DNA of 64,000 nucleotides from Spirochaetales bacterium (lineage in GTDB: Bacteria; Spirochaetota; Spirochaetia; DSM-2461). Each line of letters opens with the position of its first letter. The stretch's first letter is position 1. Made by a program: the position numbers and the translations under genes. The notes below the pieces were generated by a model. It worked only from the letters and a program-made list of their open reading frames with translations. It ran no database searches and had not been told where the DNA came from. The stretch spans positions 24,888 through 88,887 of the forward strand of contig JAFGXR010000004.1 of assembly GCA_016936555.1 (NCBI GenBank), in the 5' to 3' direction. Of this stretch, positions 25,055 to 34,024 are shown piece after piece.

Positions 25055-26404
25055 TTAAGGGTTCTGATATGTCAAAGTCTCGAACTTTGTAAAATTCGGT
25101 ATAAAGGCCAGTTTGACCGTTCCGACCGGGCCGTTTCTCTGCTTGGCTACGATAAGCTGAGTCTCTATCATCTCAGGAGGTCCCTCGTTTTCATCGGAAA
25201 TGCCTCTGTCTCGATGAAGGAACATAACCATATCGGCGTCCTGCTCGATCGCTCCCGACTCTCTCAGATCCGCCAGTCCCGGCTCTTTACCCTCGGATTG
25301 ACGACCTACCTGGGAAAGAGCGATTATGGGAATATCCAGTTCCCTTGCCAGAGATTTAAGCGAACGGCTGACCTCCGCCATCTGCTCGTGGCGGGGTATG
25401 CTTCTGTCTTCCGTCGAAATAAGTCCGATGTAGTCGACGATGAGCACTTTCACATCGTGCTTGGACTTCATTCTCCTGGCGGATGAACGGAGCTCGAGCA
25501 GTCTGATATTGGGCGTATCGTCAATATAAAGCGGCGCTTCATAAATGCGTCCCGCCGCATCGGTGAGGGCATTGAAGTCCGATGGTCTGAGAAGACCGGA
25601 TCGCAGTCTCTGCGAGTTGATGCGCGCCTCGGCGGCAATGATTCTCTGCATTAGAGACATCGCCGACATTTCCAGCGTGAAGAATCCGCAGGGAATCCCC
25701 TGAGCAATGGAAATATTGGCGGCCAATGAAAGGGCAAAGGCCGTTTTACCAACCGAAGGACGGGCTCCGATAATAATCATTTCCTGATTCTGGAACCCCG
25801 ATGTCATATCGTCCAGCGCGGAGAACCCGCCGGGAACTCCCGTATAATTATCCTTGGTCTGATACCGTTTTTCAATGGCCGTTATAGTCTGCTGAATAAC
25901 CTCCCGGGCATCCTTGAAGGAGCCGGAATTCTGCTGACGGTCATTGATTTCAAATATATATTTTTCCGCCTCTTCCAGAATTTCCCCGCATTCGCGGGTT
26001 TCGCTGTGGGCGTTAACGGTGATTTTTCCCGATATATCGATGAGAGTACGCCTGATACTCATTTCCTTGACGATCTTGGCGTAATACTCCACATTGGCGC
26101 TGGTGGGTACAGCTGATGTCAGACCGGTTACATAACCGGGACCTCCCGCTTTCTCCAGGTCGCCCCGGTGACTCAGTTCATTTGTCAGAGTCAGGATATC
26201 GACAGCTTCGCCTTTATTGAAGAGTTCGGAAATGGCGGCGAATATGATCTGATGGGCTGTCTTATAGAAGTCCTCTGAACGGACATGGCGCTGTACCGTA
26301 TCGAGAACTTCCGGTTTGAAATTAATTAAAACCGCCCCTAATGCGGCTCTTTCAGCTTCATCATTATGGGGCGGCACTTTGTCTTTCAACGAAGAAATAT
26401 TCAT
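25055..26404 (-). CDS. dnaB: Replicative DNA helicase DnaB
   Basis: 449 aa hexameric 5'-3' helicase of the replication fork. N-terminal DnaB domain (HNDEAERAALGAVLIN..., residues ~12-115), then the RecA-like ATPase with Walker A GARPSVGKT at 213-221, FTLEMS, Walker B LIVDYIGL and QADMVMFLHRD-type motifs; no intein insertion. AAAGGA precedes ATG 26404. Fourteen bases downstream of rplI. Confidence 0.98.
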   Translation of the reverse strand: MNISSLKDKVPPHNDEAERAALGAVLINFKPEVLDTVQRHVRSEDFYKTAHQIIFAAISELFNKGEAVDILTLTNELSHRGDLEKAGGPGYVTGLTSAVPTSANVEYYAKIVKEMSIRRTLIDISGKITVNAHSETRECGEILEEAEKYIFEINDRQQNSGSFKDAREVIQQTITAIEKRYQTKDNYTGVPGGFSALDDMTSGFQNQEMIIIGARPSVGKTAFALSLAANISIAQGIPCGFFTLEMSAMSLMQRIIAAEARINSQRLRSGLLRPSDFNALTDAAGRIYEAPLYIDDTPNIRLLELRSSARRMKSKHDVKVLIVDYIGLISTEDRSIPRHEQMAEVSRSLKSLARELDIPIIALSQVGRQSEGKEPGLADLRESGAIEQDADMVMFLHRDRGISDENEGPPEMIETQLIVAKQRNGPVGTVKLAFIPNFTKFETLTYQNP

Positions 26405-26417
26405 TTAATCCTTTAGA

Positions 26418-26996
26418 TTAAGCTTCGTCTTCAGTTTCTGTTTCGTCAGCAGCGGCGTCTTCAGTATCAGCTTCCACGTCAACTTCAGGCTCAGCAACCA
26501 CTTCGGGAGCAGCTTCCTTTACAGGCTCTTCTCTCTTTTCAGCTTTTACTTCAGATGCTTCAACAACAACTTTCAGATCCGCTGTTTCTCCACCGTAAAG
26601 TTTGACCTTTACAGTGTATGTTCCCACAACCTTGATGGAATGATCGGGAACGTCGATTTTTTTACGTTCAACAACGACGCCGAGCTTTGCCAGCTCTTCA
26701 ACGATGTTGGCGCTTGTGATAGCTCCGAAAAGCTTTCCTTTTTCACCGACGGGCATAGCGAACTTCAGTTCTTCTTTAGCCATTCTGTCTCTCAGAGACA
26801 TAGCGTCTTTTCTCTTGGCATCTTTTCTGGCTTCAATGGCGTTTTTCTTCTGGTTGAAGACTTCAACATTGGCCTTTGTGTAGGGAACGGCGATCCCTTT
26901 GGGAATGAGGTAGTTTCTACCGTATCCGTCAGCAACGACTTTAACGTCGCCCTCTTCGCCGAGGTTGGATAAATCCTGTTTCAATATTACTTTCAT
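26418..26996 (-). CDS. rplI: 50S ribosomal protein L9 with acidic tail
   Basis: 192 aa. The L9 core MKVILKQDLSNLGEEGDVKVVADGYGRNYLIPKGIA is followed by the connecting helix and the C-terminal domain to about residue 147. The remaining ~45 residues are an added acidic Ala/Glu/Asp/Thr/Val-rich tail (EAAPEVVAEPEVDVEADTED...). The start overlaps the DUF2232 stop by four bases. Confidence 0.97.
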   Translation of the reverse strand: MKVILKQDLSNLGEEGDVKVVADGYGRNYLIPKGIAVPYTKANVEVFNQKKNAIEARKDAKRKDAMSLRDRMAKEELKFAMPVGEKGKLFGAITSANIVEELAKLGVVVERKKIDVPDHSIKVVGTYTVKVKLYGGETADLKVVVEASEVKAEKREEPVKEAAPEVVAEPEVDVEADTEDAAADETETEDEA

Positions 26997-27970
26997 TGGA
27001 CCAACTCCTTATCATTATGTCTGTAGTTTATCCAGAGTTCGGAAACTCCCAGTCCAGGCAGCAGAAAAATAACTGCCAGATTCAGGGGAAAAATAAGAAG
27101 CGACAGGGGAATCAACCATCCCGTCATCCTCCGAATCCCCGGATTCACATTTTTCCTGGCCATCAGGTACTGCAGAAGACCGAATCCCTGCAAACCGTAG
27201 AGAGCCCCCGCAATGTACAGGCTGTTGCTGACAGCAAACCCGGCTATACCCGGATCCAGATTCATCCCTTTGCCGTTCAGCAGCATACGCAGCAGGACAA
27301 GCGTCAGGGGGATGAACAGAAACCAGATGAGCCTATCCGGTACATTCAACTCCTGTAATTTCGGCTGCTCGTTTTCCCGCCCCACCGACCTTAAGCCGAT
27401 GCGCAGTCCGAGCCGCCACGACAGTGCCAGAAATAAGCAATACACGGCGAGATAACTGCTCAGGAAGGAATTCCTGAATATGCGGAACATACCGTCGGCA
27501 CTAATGGAACCGACAACAGAATCTCCCGGGAATGCCTGTTGGAGCACTGCCAGTGCGCTTTCAATCTGTTCCGTTAAAACCGCCTGAAATGCGGGATCGG
27601 AACCGAGAAAGAGCAGAACCGGAAGAGAAAGCAGACCGGCGAGAGCAGTTGTGATCAGAAATCCCCATACTTTAGAAAAGGATTCCATTTTGAAATTCAC
27701 TGCATAAAGACCGCCGATGAGGAGCAGAAAAACAGCAAAATCCGCCATTATCAGACTCCCTGCGGAAACCGCTTCCGGGGTGAGGGCCAGTTTGAGAATC
27801 AGATTCCCGAAAAGGACCCCTGACGCACTGATGAGAAACCCTTTCTCACCGCGCCTGATTGCCATCACCTGAAGAGGGAGCATAAAGAAGAGCAGCAATA
27901 GCCCCGTCATACTCATTATCAGAGAGAGCACCGCCGCAAGCGATACCTCAGTCCACCCTCTTCTATCCAT
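26993..27970 (-). CDS. DUF2232 (YybS-like) membrane protein
   Basis: 325 aa with about eight hydrophobic helices and no soluble domain. The location between rpsR and rplI matches the yybS-containing cluster of Firmicutes, and the hydrophobic pattern fits DUF2232; family assignment rests mainly on context. It starts three bases after the rpsR stop without a clear ribosome site and overlaps rplI by four bases, so it depends on coupled translation. Function unknown. Confidence 0.65.
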   Translation of the reverse strand: MDRRGWTEVSLAAVLSLIMSMTGLLLLFFMLPLQVMAIRRGEKGFLISASGVLFGNLILKLALTPEAVSAGSLIMADFAVFLLLIGGLYAVNFKMESFSKVWGFLITTALAGLLSLPVLLFLGSDPAFQAVLTEQIESALAVLQQAFPGDSVVGSISADGMFRIFRNSFLSSYLAVYCLFLALSWRLGLRIGLRSVGRENEQPKLQELNVPDRLIWFLFIPLTLVLLRMLLNGKGMNLDPGIAGFAVSNSLYIAGALYGLQGFGLLQYLMARKNVNPGIRRMTGWLIPLSLLIFPLNLAVIFLLPGLGVSELWINYRHNDKELVQ

Positions 27971-27973
27971 AGC

Positions 27974-28255
27974 TTATTTCGTAACGAAAGGCAGAAGTGC
28001 CAGAGTTCTGGATCTTTTGATTTCTCTTGCCAGCATTCTCTGGTGCTTTGCACAGGTACCAGTGATTCTTCTGGGGAGGATTTTTCCTCTTTCCGTGATG
28101 AATCTTCTGAGACTGTCGGGATTTTTGTAATCCACGTCCACTTTTTTGATGCAGAATTTACATACTTTCTTTCTGAAAAACATTCTGCCTCTGCCTTTAC
28201 CGCCTCTGGCATCTTTTCTGCCATCCTGGCCCATATCTTTCATATCGTCAGCCAT
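27974..28255 (-). CDS. rpsR: 30S ribosomal protein S18
   Basis: 93 aa. [63 protein letters not shown] is a typical S18 core; it keeps CxxC near the start. A Gly/Lys/Arg-rich N-terminal arm of about 25 residues precedes it. AAGGAG ribosome site before ATG 28255. Confidence 0.98.
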   Translation of the reverse strand: MADDMKDMGQDGRKDARGGKGRGRMFFRKKVCKFCIKKVDVDYKNPDSLRRFITERGKILPRRITGTCAKHQRMLAREIKRSRTLALLPFVTK

Positions 28256-28285
28256 TGATTAACTCCTTGTTAGAAATCTCCCGTC

Positions 28286-28759
28286 TTAGAACGGGATGTC
28301 GTCCTCAAAACTTCCTCCGCCGCTGTACGTGTCGAAGGGCTGGGAATTCTGGGACTGATTCGGTTGAGATGGTTGTGACTGATAACTTCTTCCACCGTTA
28401 TTGTTATTGCTGAACGAGGAAGAACCTTCCGATTTGCCGCCGAGCAGCTGGATGTTTGTCACTTCGACGGAGACTTTGCTCCTCTTCATGCCATCCTGCT
28501 CCCATCTCTCCTGACGGAGTTCTCCTTCCACAGCGACCTGCTGGCCGCGCTGCAGATACTGATTCAGCGATTCGCCTCTTTTCCCCCAGAGCACGCAGTC
28601 AAAATAGTTGGCCTCATCAACCCATTGATCTCCCTGCTTTTTTCTGCGGTTTATGGCAATGCTGAACTTCGTCAGAGCAAAACCCGAAGTTGTATAACTC
28701 AGTTCGGCTTCTCTGGTGAGACGCCCTACAAGTATTACACGATTAATATCACCAGCCAT
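28286..28759 (-). CDS. ssb: Single-stranded DNA-binding protein
   Basis: 157 aa from ATG 28759, which has AGGAGG six bases upstream (a GTG codon directly before it is less likely). OB-fold domain INRVILVGRLTREAELSYTTSG... to ~110, then a Ser/Asn/Gln-rich linker and the acidic tip DDIPF that recruits partner proteins. Lies between rpsF and rpsR as in many bacteria. Confidence 0.97.
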   Translation of the reverse strand: MAGDINRVILVGRLTREAELSYTTSGFALTKFSIAINRRKKQGDQWVDEANYFDCVLWGKRGESLNQYLQRGQQVAVEGELRQERWEQDGMKRSKVSVEVTNIQLLGGKSEGSSSFSNNNNGGRSYQSQPSQPNQSQNSQPFDTYSGGGSFEDDIPF

Positions 28760-28781
28760 CACTCACCTCCTGTCTGCTGCA

Positions 28782-29063
28782 TTATTTTTCTTGTTTTACG
28801 AAGAGATACTTGAGCACACTGGGAGTCAGCTTGAGATCTTCATCGATCTTGACGAGACTTTCAGGCGCTGCTTTGATGACAAACAGGTGGTAGTGTCCTC
28901 TCTCTTCTTTCTTAACGATATAAGCGAGCTGTCTGTCGCCCATATCCTCTTCGGAAGAGATCTCAACACCGTGTTTCTGGAGCAGTTCTTTTACGGCCTT
29001 GAGGCCCACTGCGTAGTTATCTTCTTTTGTGTTGAAGATACTCACAAATTCATAAGTTCTCAT
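28782..29063 (-). CDS. rpsF: 30S ribosomal protein S6
   Basis: 93 aa. MRTYEFVSIFNTKEDNYAVGLKAVKELLQKHG and DMGDRQLAYIVKKEERGHYHLFVI are S6 signatures. Strong ribosome site AAGGAGG. First gene of the rpsF-ssb-rpsR-DUF2232-rplI-dnaB-comFB operon, with a promoter and a leader hairpin upstream. Confidence 0.98.
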   Translation of the reverse strand: MRTYEFVSIFNTKEDNYAVGLKAVKELLQKHGVEISSEEDMGDRQLAYIVKKEERGHYHLFVIKAAPESLVKIDEDLKLTPSVLKYLFVKQEK

Positions 29064-29093
29064 TAATAATAATCCTCCTTACGGACTATAGTG

Positions 29094-29114
29094 ATTCGCC
29101 CCTACCGGGCGAAT
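29094..29114 (-). promoter_or_regulatory. rpsF leader hairpin, candidate S6:S18 autoregulatory site
   Basis: ATTCGCCC (29094-29101) and GGGCGAAT (29107-29114) form a perfect 8-bp stem with a five-base loop in the mRNA between promoter and rpsF. Downstream the leader contains CCG in AGTCCGTAAGGAGG. Many bacteria use an rpsF leader that binds the S6:S18 complex; whether this one fits that motif was not tested. Confidence 0.6.
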
Positions 29115-29128
29115 AAAGAGGCTGAAAA

Positions 29129-29157
29129 AAAATACCATATGAGACTTATGATGTCAA
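29129..29157 (-). promoter_or_regulatory. Promoter of the rpsF operon
   Basis: Minus strand TTGACA (plus 29152-29157), 17-base spacer, TATTTT (plus 29129-29134). An inverted repeat GATGTCA-N7-TGACATC (29150-29170) overlaps the -35 element and could be an operator. Confidence 0.8.
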
Positions 29158-29196
29158 GGTGCATGACATCGCCGCCGATGAAAGAAGAGAGGGACT

Positions 29197-29661
29197 ATGA
29201 AACAGAAAATACACTATGAGAATGACATTTTTTATCTGAAAACCTACATCAGGATTTTAAGCGATGCCCTGAAGCTCAATATAGACTCATTCATCTTCGC
29301 CGAAAAAACACTGGAGGATATTAATTTCATAGAAAGCACGATCGGCAAACTCTACGGATCGCTCGAGGAAAATCCCCATCTGATCCGACGCCGCGATCAC
29401 CTCCTCTCGGTCCTGGAAGTGAAGAAATACTTCATTTCCTACCTCGAAAACCTGACCCGCAGCGGGAATCCCTATTCCAACGACCTGAAGCAGGCGTTCC
29501 CGAAGCTGCGGCGCCTAGTGGCCAATCACACAAGGGATCTCGGCACGCTTCAGAGCCAGCTCGATACACATGAGAAAATCAGCAACACGACAGAACAGAT
29601 TTCTGAAAACGAGATGAGTTTTCTGCTGACACCCTATCTGGATCCCGATTCTGATAACTGA
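29197..29661 (+). CDS. Hypothetical helical cytoplasmic protein
   Basis: 154 aa, no signal peptide, no membrane segment, mostly helical and charged (e.g. LEVKKYFISYLENLTRSGNPYSNDLKQAFPKLRRLVANH). I do not recognise a family. GAGAGGG lies before ATG 29197. It diverges from the rpsF operon and converges on the MBL hydrolase with five bases between. Codon use and composition look like the neighbours, so it is probably a real lineage-specific gene. Confidence 0.7.
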   Translation: MKQKIHYENDIFYLKTYIRILSDALKLNIDSFIFAEKTLEDINFIESTIGKLYGSLEENPHLIRRRDHLLSVLEVKKYFISYLENLTRSGNPYSNDLKQAFPKLRRLVANHTRDLGTLQSQLDTHEKISNTTEQISENEMSFLLTPYLDPDSDN

Positions 29662-29666
29662 CCCTT

Positions 29667-30554
29667 TCAGATTCCCTGCCAGAACAGGATATTGTCTTCA
29701 AAAAAAGACCGGATCCTCCCTTCATTATAAAGAAAAGAAAGAAAAGACCCTATGGTACTGCCGACCAGAGCGAACTGTCCGTGATCAAGAGAGATTCCGT
29801 TTATCCGGCACATATCCCGGAGAATAAAATCAAAGCTCTTTTTTTCACTGAGAATATTCAGAAGGTCCGATTCTATTTTATCAACCGCAGCCATATTGCT
29901 CTCCCTGAGTTCGGCCGCGTCGTCAACCACCATTCCATGTGAAGGAATATAACAGGCAGCCGTCTTTTTCCCTATGAACTCTATCGTTTTCCTGAACTCA
30001 TTAACATCGAAAACAAAGGGGATTTTGTATTTCTCCAGGATATCGGGACCGAAAAGGGCGTCTGCGACAAAGAGACAACTGTCGGGAGACTCGACTCCGA
30101 TCATGTCAAAGAAATGGCCCGGCAGAGGAAAGGTTCCTATTCCCTCTCCGACAGACTGTCCGTCAGAAAGGACGTCAGTGACTGTTGAAGGTCTGGCCAG
30201 AAAGAATTTGCTGCGAAGTTCCTTCACTTCCATTCCGCCCCACAAAAAGGCGGCTTCGAGGCGTGGCGATTCGGTAAAAGCCCTTTCAATGGAAGAAGTA
30301 TAGATGCGGCAGCCCAGATTTCTCTGAAGATAATCGTTCCCGCCGATATGGTCCGCATTGGAATGGGTATTGATAATAGCCTGAAGAGACCATCCCCGCT
30401 CTTTCAGGATCTGGTTGATCTTCCGCCCCGACTCCTTGTCGTTACCGCTGTCGACAAGATAGATACCGTCGCTCTGTGCGATAAACCCGATATTGGTCGG
30501 GCCTTCAAGAACCCAGGTGGAGGGTCCCAGCTCTCTTAAATTGCTTCCAGCCAT
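29667..30554 (-). CDS. MBL-fold metallo-hydrolase
   Basis: 295 aa, cytoplasmic. Metallo-beta-lactamase fold with INTHSNADHIGGN as the HxHxDH equivalent; the second histidine is asparagine (HSNADH), a variant that may change the metal site. LPGHFFDMIGV and PSHGMVVDD provide further histidine ligands. A substrate cannot be proposed. AGGAG lies about 13 bases before ATG 30554. A broken flavodoxin-like gene stands directly upstream. Confidence 0.85.
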   Translation of the reverse strand: MAGSNLRELGPSTWVLEGPTNIGFIAQSDGIYLVDSGNDKESGRKINQILKERGWSLQAIINTHSNADHIGGNDYLQRNLGCRIYTSSIERAFTESPRLEAAFLWGGMEVKELRSKFFLARPSTVTDVLSDGQSVGEGIGTFPLPGHFFDMIGVESPDSCLFVADALFGPDILEKYKIPFVFDVNEFRKTIEFIGKKTAACYIPSHGMVVDDAAELRESNMAAVDKIESDLLNILSEKKSFDFILRDMCRINGISLDHGQFALVGSTIGSFLSFLYNEGRIRSFFEDNILFWQGI

Positions 30555-30576
30555 GGTCAGTCATCTCTCCTGCTGT

Positions 30577-30836
30577 TCACTGAATTTCAGACCGGATGTC
30601 CGACCGGTCAAGGATATATTTTTTCACGCCGGCCCAGAGCCAACCCTTTGCATCTTTCTCCAGTACCGACTCAGAAACTGCGGCGCTGCCGTATCGGCAT
30701 CGGGATCAGCGGAATCATGGCGAAGCTCATGAATTCGGTTGGGTATACCTTTCTTCACCAGCTGCTGACCAAAAGTTTCGGCCACAAGGCGGGTACAGCC
30801 TGTCCCGGAAAAATAAACAATCAGAATATTTTCCAT
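30577..30836 (-). pseudogene. Flavodoxin-like gene remnant
   Basis: The first ~40 residues, MENILIVYFSGTGCTRLVAE..., contain the flavodoxin FMN phosphate loop (SGTG). Normal flavodoxin sequence ends there and the frame stops after 70 codons at 30624. A second frame on the same strand then reads GSAAVSESVLEKDAKGWLWAG and continues to a stop at 30577, possibly the old C-terminus. Loss of the middle of the gene with a frame change explains this. Function is certainly lost. Confidence 0.6.
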
Positions 30837-30892
30837 ACCCCGAAAGATTAAACCACAGGGATAAAAAGTAAAAGAAAGAAAAAAAGTCTCAT

Positions 30893-30919
30893 AAAAAAAA
30901 CCCGGCCCCGCCCGGCCGG
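30893..30919 (-). terminator. Terminator of the ROK-pfp-PIG-L-SIS operon
   Basis: Read on the minus strand, CCGGCC (plus 30914-30919 side) pairs with GGCCGG (plus 30902-30907 side) over a six-base loop and runs into eight T (plus 30893-30900). It lies ~90 bases after the SIS gene stop. Confidence 0.85.
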
Positions 30920-31010
30920 TACATACAAAACATAAGGATGAGATTCTATAAAAAAACTGGAAAAACAGGGGCGGCTGTCTTTAATTTACAATCAAAAAAT
31001 CGGCAGGAGA

Positions 31011-32027
31011 TCAGTCTGCGACCTCGTTGCCGACTTTGCGGGCACGTACCGGCTTATCCAGATCCACGCCCAGAGCGATTCCCGTTTCCACCAGAAGACT
31101 CCACCCCGCCACGAGTTCCACATAGTTGCGGTATTCTCCGCCGTCGGGAATGACTACCGTATCGAAGGAAGTCTGCCGGGTTGAAATGGCTATGATATCC
31201 ATGCCCACCCCTTCGGCGATGCACTGGCGGAATTTATCCTCTTCCTCTTCAAAGGGCTCGACAATGATAAGAATATCCTCTTTGTTCATGACTTCCTCGA
31301 TGCCGTGAGCCGGGTATGTACCTTCGAGATAATCGGATTTTTTTCTTGTGATTTCATTGGTTTTCAGAGTCAGCTCTTCGGCGACACCGTTATTCCGGCC
31401 CGCGAAATAAATCATGCCGGCCGAGGCGATCTTTTTAACGATAGCGGGATCGATTTCCCGAGTCAGGGCTTTTTCCACAGCATCTCCGGCTTCCTTCAGC
31501 CCGTTCAGCTTTTCACCTTTCATTGCGGCAATGAGAGCGTGATAGAAGAGTCCCTGCTCCACAACGCTTTTTGTCGCCGCTACGGCGTCTTCGCTTCCGC
31601 AGTCGAGAACGAAGGATCGATCAGGAAGATCGGCAACGGGGGTATTATCAAAAGCCGTAATACCGAACATGCCGGCTTCATGACCTTTTTCTTTCAGTTT
31701 GTTATAAAGCCGGACCAGTTCTTTTGTCCTGCCGGAATTGGACATTCCGAAAACGGGAATGTTTTCAAGATCGTATTCCAGAGCCTGAGTAGAACCTTCG
31801 GTCACCAGTGAGAGTTTGCCGCCTTTTATCAGGTTTTCATAAATGGCCCTCTTGGCAGGGAACAATCTGCTGGACCCCTCTCCTGTCAACAGAAGCCGCT
31901 CGGCTCCCTTGACATCGCGGGCAAAAGGATCGACTTTTGCCTGATCGAAATTTCTCACCACATCGGGAGTTTCCATCATCTCTCTGCAGAGAGCGAATTT
32001 GCTGTACTTTTCTTCATTTAAATTCAT
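31011..32027 (-). CDS. SIS-domain sugar-phosphate isomerase/deaminase (GlmS/GlmD-like)
   Basis: 338 aa from ATG 32027 (GAGG six bases upstream; GTG 32030 precedes it). Two SIS domains as in the isomerase half of glucosamine-6-phosphate synthase, with no glutaminase domain. CREMMETPDVVR, LTGEGSSRLFPAKRAIYE, FGMSNSGRTKELV (phosphosugar loop) and TYPAHGIEEVM are visible. Without glutaminase such proteins run as deaminases or aldose-ketose isomerases; in Thermococcus a relative (GlmD) deaminates GlcN-6-P. Overlaps the PIG-L gene by 14 bases. A GlcN-6-P deaminase role is inferred from this context. Confidence 0.85.
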   Translation of the reverse strand: MNLNEEKYSKFALCREMMETPDVVRNFDQAKVDPFARDVKGAERLLLTGEGSSRLFPAKRAIYENLIKGGKLSLVTEGSTQALEYDLENIPVFGMSNSGRTKELVRLYNKLKEKGHEAGMFGITAFDNTPVADLPDRSFVLDCGSEDAVAATKSVVEQGLFYHALIAAMKGEKLNGLKEAGDAVEKALTREIDPAIVKKIASAGMIYFAGRNNGVAEELTLKTNEITRKKSDYLEGTYPAHGIEEVMNKEDILIIVEPFEEEEDKFRQCIAEGVGMDIIAISTRQTSFDTVVIPDGGEYRNYVELVAGWSLLVETGIALGVDLDKPVRARKVGNEVAD

Positions 32028-32796
32028 CACTAACCTCTATATAGTCTTTTAATTCGTTCTGGATCAGAGGAAATGTTTCGAATCCTCCGCCCAGGTGCTG
32101 CCAGAAGCATTCGGCGTATTCGAACCCGCAGAGCTTTCCGATCTGGCGGTTGTAGTCGAGGGCTTCCTCAAAAAAATTATCCATATTGAACATTTTCTTC
32201 ATCAGACTGATCTGCGACTGATGGCAGGCCAGCATTTTCTCTTTTGTCTCCACAGCGCTGCTGATATCGACAAAGAACTGGGGGGTCGCCATAGGTTCCC
32301 CCAATGGTCCCCGGAGAGACATGGGCGCCGTATGGTAAAAAAGGGGCGTCACGTCCAGAGGAGCTTCCCGGCAGGGAGCGTTGGGAAGGGTCGCCTGCAT
32401 GGTCGCCACATCGACAATCGCCGCCGTCGTTCTGTGGTCCGCATGATAATCATTCGGCACATGGGTCATAACCAGGCCGGGTTTCACTTTCCTGACCAGT
32501 TCCAGAGTTCTGATCCGGGCTTCAAGCGTATCGTAGACATAGCCGTCGCGCTGATCGAGGCAGTAGTATTCCGCGCCGAGTACTCCGGCGGCTCTGGCCG
32601 CTTCTCCCTTCCGGACGGCCATGGTCTCCTCTTCACCGGTATCGATTCCGCCCAGACCTCCGGCGGTCATCGTGGCGATGGCTATGCGGTATCCCTTATC
32701 TTTCAGAAGCTTGAGCGTTCCGGAACACCAGGCTTCCGTATCATCGGGATGGGCCTGTATGGCCAGCACGGTTTTGTTAAATCTTCCCACATTCAA
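32014..32796 (-). CDS. PIG-L family deacetylase
   Basis: 260 aa zinc-dependent LmbE/PIG-L fold enzyme. AIQAHPDDTEAWCSGTL (AHPDD) and HVPNDYHADHRTTA (HxxDH) give the zinc site and catalytic Asp. No signal peptide, so it acts in the cytoplasm. Family members remove acetyl from GlcNAc moieties (GlcNAc-PI, chitobiose, bacillithiol precursors). Placed between pfp (five-base gap) and the SIS gene (overlap), it most likely deacetylates an N-acetyl amino sugar or its phosphate (inference). Confidence 0.87.
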   Translation of the reverse strand: MNVGRFNKTVLAIQAHPDDTEAWCSGTLKLLKDKGYRIAIATMTAGGLGGIDTGEEETMAVRKGEAARAAGVLGAEYYCLDQRDGYVYDTLEARIRTLELVRKVKPGLVMTHVPNDYHADHRTTAAIVDVATMQATLPNAPCREAPLDVTPLFYHTAPMSLRGPLGEPMATPQFFVDISSAVETKEKMLACHQSQISLMKKMFNMDNFFEEALDYNRQIGKLCGFEYAECFWQHLGGGFETFPLIQNELKDYIEVSDEFK

Positions 32797-32801
32797 CTCC
32801 T

Positions 32802-34004
32802 TCAGGCGAATTTTTCTTCCAGCCTGGTATAGGCCGGCAGTTCGGGAATGAGCGGTTTAATGTAGTCCAGGAATTTGTCCGTAACGAAGTTCCCCTCTTC
32901 GTTGATAAAATCTTCGGGCATCGACTTGGCCCGGACGGCAACGCTGGAAAGCGGAGCCGTTCCGTATTCGAAAACCACATTGCCGTCTTTTTCACCCCGC
33001 TCGATTGTCACCATGACCGCGGACGTTCCGGCATTCGCCAGCTCCACGGCTTTGACACCGCAATCGAAGGCACTCTGGAGATCTTCGGGGATGGCTCTAT
33101 CAATAGCGCTCATGATAAGGGATTCGGTAATCTGAAACTCCCCTCTGAGACCGAGTTTGTCCGAGAGCATTTTATGGACATTCAGTCCGACGCTGGCCCC
33201 GCCCATGGCTCCGAACTCGGTGTTTCCGAATTTGTCCGCATCCCGGGAGGCGCTGACCGGTGTGCCGTCGGCGTACTTCAGGCCCTCACTCACCACAACC
33301 GAGACCCATCCGTATTTATCGATGAACTTTTTGGCGTCTTCGAGAAACCTGTCCGCATCAAAGACCCTCTCGGGGCAGTAGATCAGATGGGGCGCGTCAT
33401 CTTCGTGCTTTTTGGCCAGAACCGTAGCGGCCGCCAGCCATCCCGCATCGCGGCCGATAGTCTGATATACGACGAACTGGTCCACCTTTCTCATATCTCT
33501 TGCCAGAGCTCCCGCCTGCTGAACCGAAAGAGCGTTGTAACGGGCGGCGGAAGCAAACCCGGGGGTATGGTCCGTACCGAATAGATCGTTATCGACAGTC
33601 TTGGGTATTCCCACGCCGTAAAGTTCGTACCCCTGAGCGCGGCAGTATTCCTCAACCCTGTGGATGGTATCCATCGTATCGTTTCCGCCGATCAGAAAGA
33701 AAAAGCGGATGTTGTATTTTTTAAAGACCTCGAGAATGCGGGGGAAATCTTCATCCCGCACTTTATGGCGCGATGATCCCAGCGCGGAGGACGGGGTTTT
33801 TCTCAAACCGTCTATGACAGCATCGCTCTGGGCCGATAGATCCCAGAGATCTTCTTTCATAAAGCCTTCGATCCCGAAGTGCATGCCATAAAGCGTTTCA
33901 ATAGCTTCGGTCTTTTTTGCAGCCGACATAACGCCGGCAAGCGATGAATTGATGACGGAGGTAGGACCTCCCGACTGCCCGACGACAGCATTTCCCTTTA
34001 TCAT
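32802..34004 (-). CDS. pfp: 6-phosphofructokinase, probably PPi-dependent
   Basis: 400 aa. GQSGGPTSVINSS is the PFK N-terminus. LIGGNDTMDT replaces the ATP-type GGDGS, and PKTVDNDLFGTDHTPGF contains the lysine of PPi-dependent enzymes (PKTxDND rather than PGTxDND). YQTIGRDAGWLAA is the substrate loop. PPi-PFKs are common in spirochaetes and are reversible. In this operon it would pass fructose-6-phosphate made by the SIS enzyme into glycolysis. Twenty bases after the ROK gene. Confidence 0.93.
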   Translation of the reverse strand: MIKGNAVVGQSGGPTSVINSSLAGVMSAAKKTEAIETLYGMHFGIEGFMKEDLWDLSAQSDAVIDGLRKTPSSALGSSRHKVRDEDFPRILEVFKKYNIRFFFLIGGNDTMDTIHRVEEYCRAQGYELYGVGIPKTVDNDLFGTDHTPGFASAARYNALSVQQAGALARDMRKVDQFVVYQTIGRDAGWLAAATVLAKKHEDDAPHLIYCPERVFDADRFLEDAKKFIDKYGWVSVVVSEGLKYADGTPVSASRDADKFGNTEFGAMGGASVGLNVHKMLSDKLGLRGEFQITESLIMSAIDRAIPEDLQSAFDCGVKAVELANAGTSAVMVTIERGEKDGNVVFEYGTAPLSSVAVRAKSMPEDFINEEGNFVTDKFLDYIKPLIPELPAYTRLEEKFA

Positions 34005-34024
34005 TAACCAATCTCCTGTTTATC

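Noticed and set aside
32095..32832. 245-codon plus-strand frame opposite the PIG-L gene
   Set aside because: The opposite strand encodes the PIG-L zinc motifs in the right order; this frame has no recognisable features.
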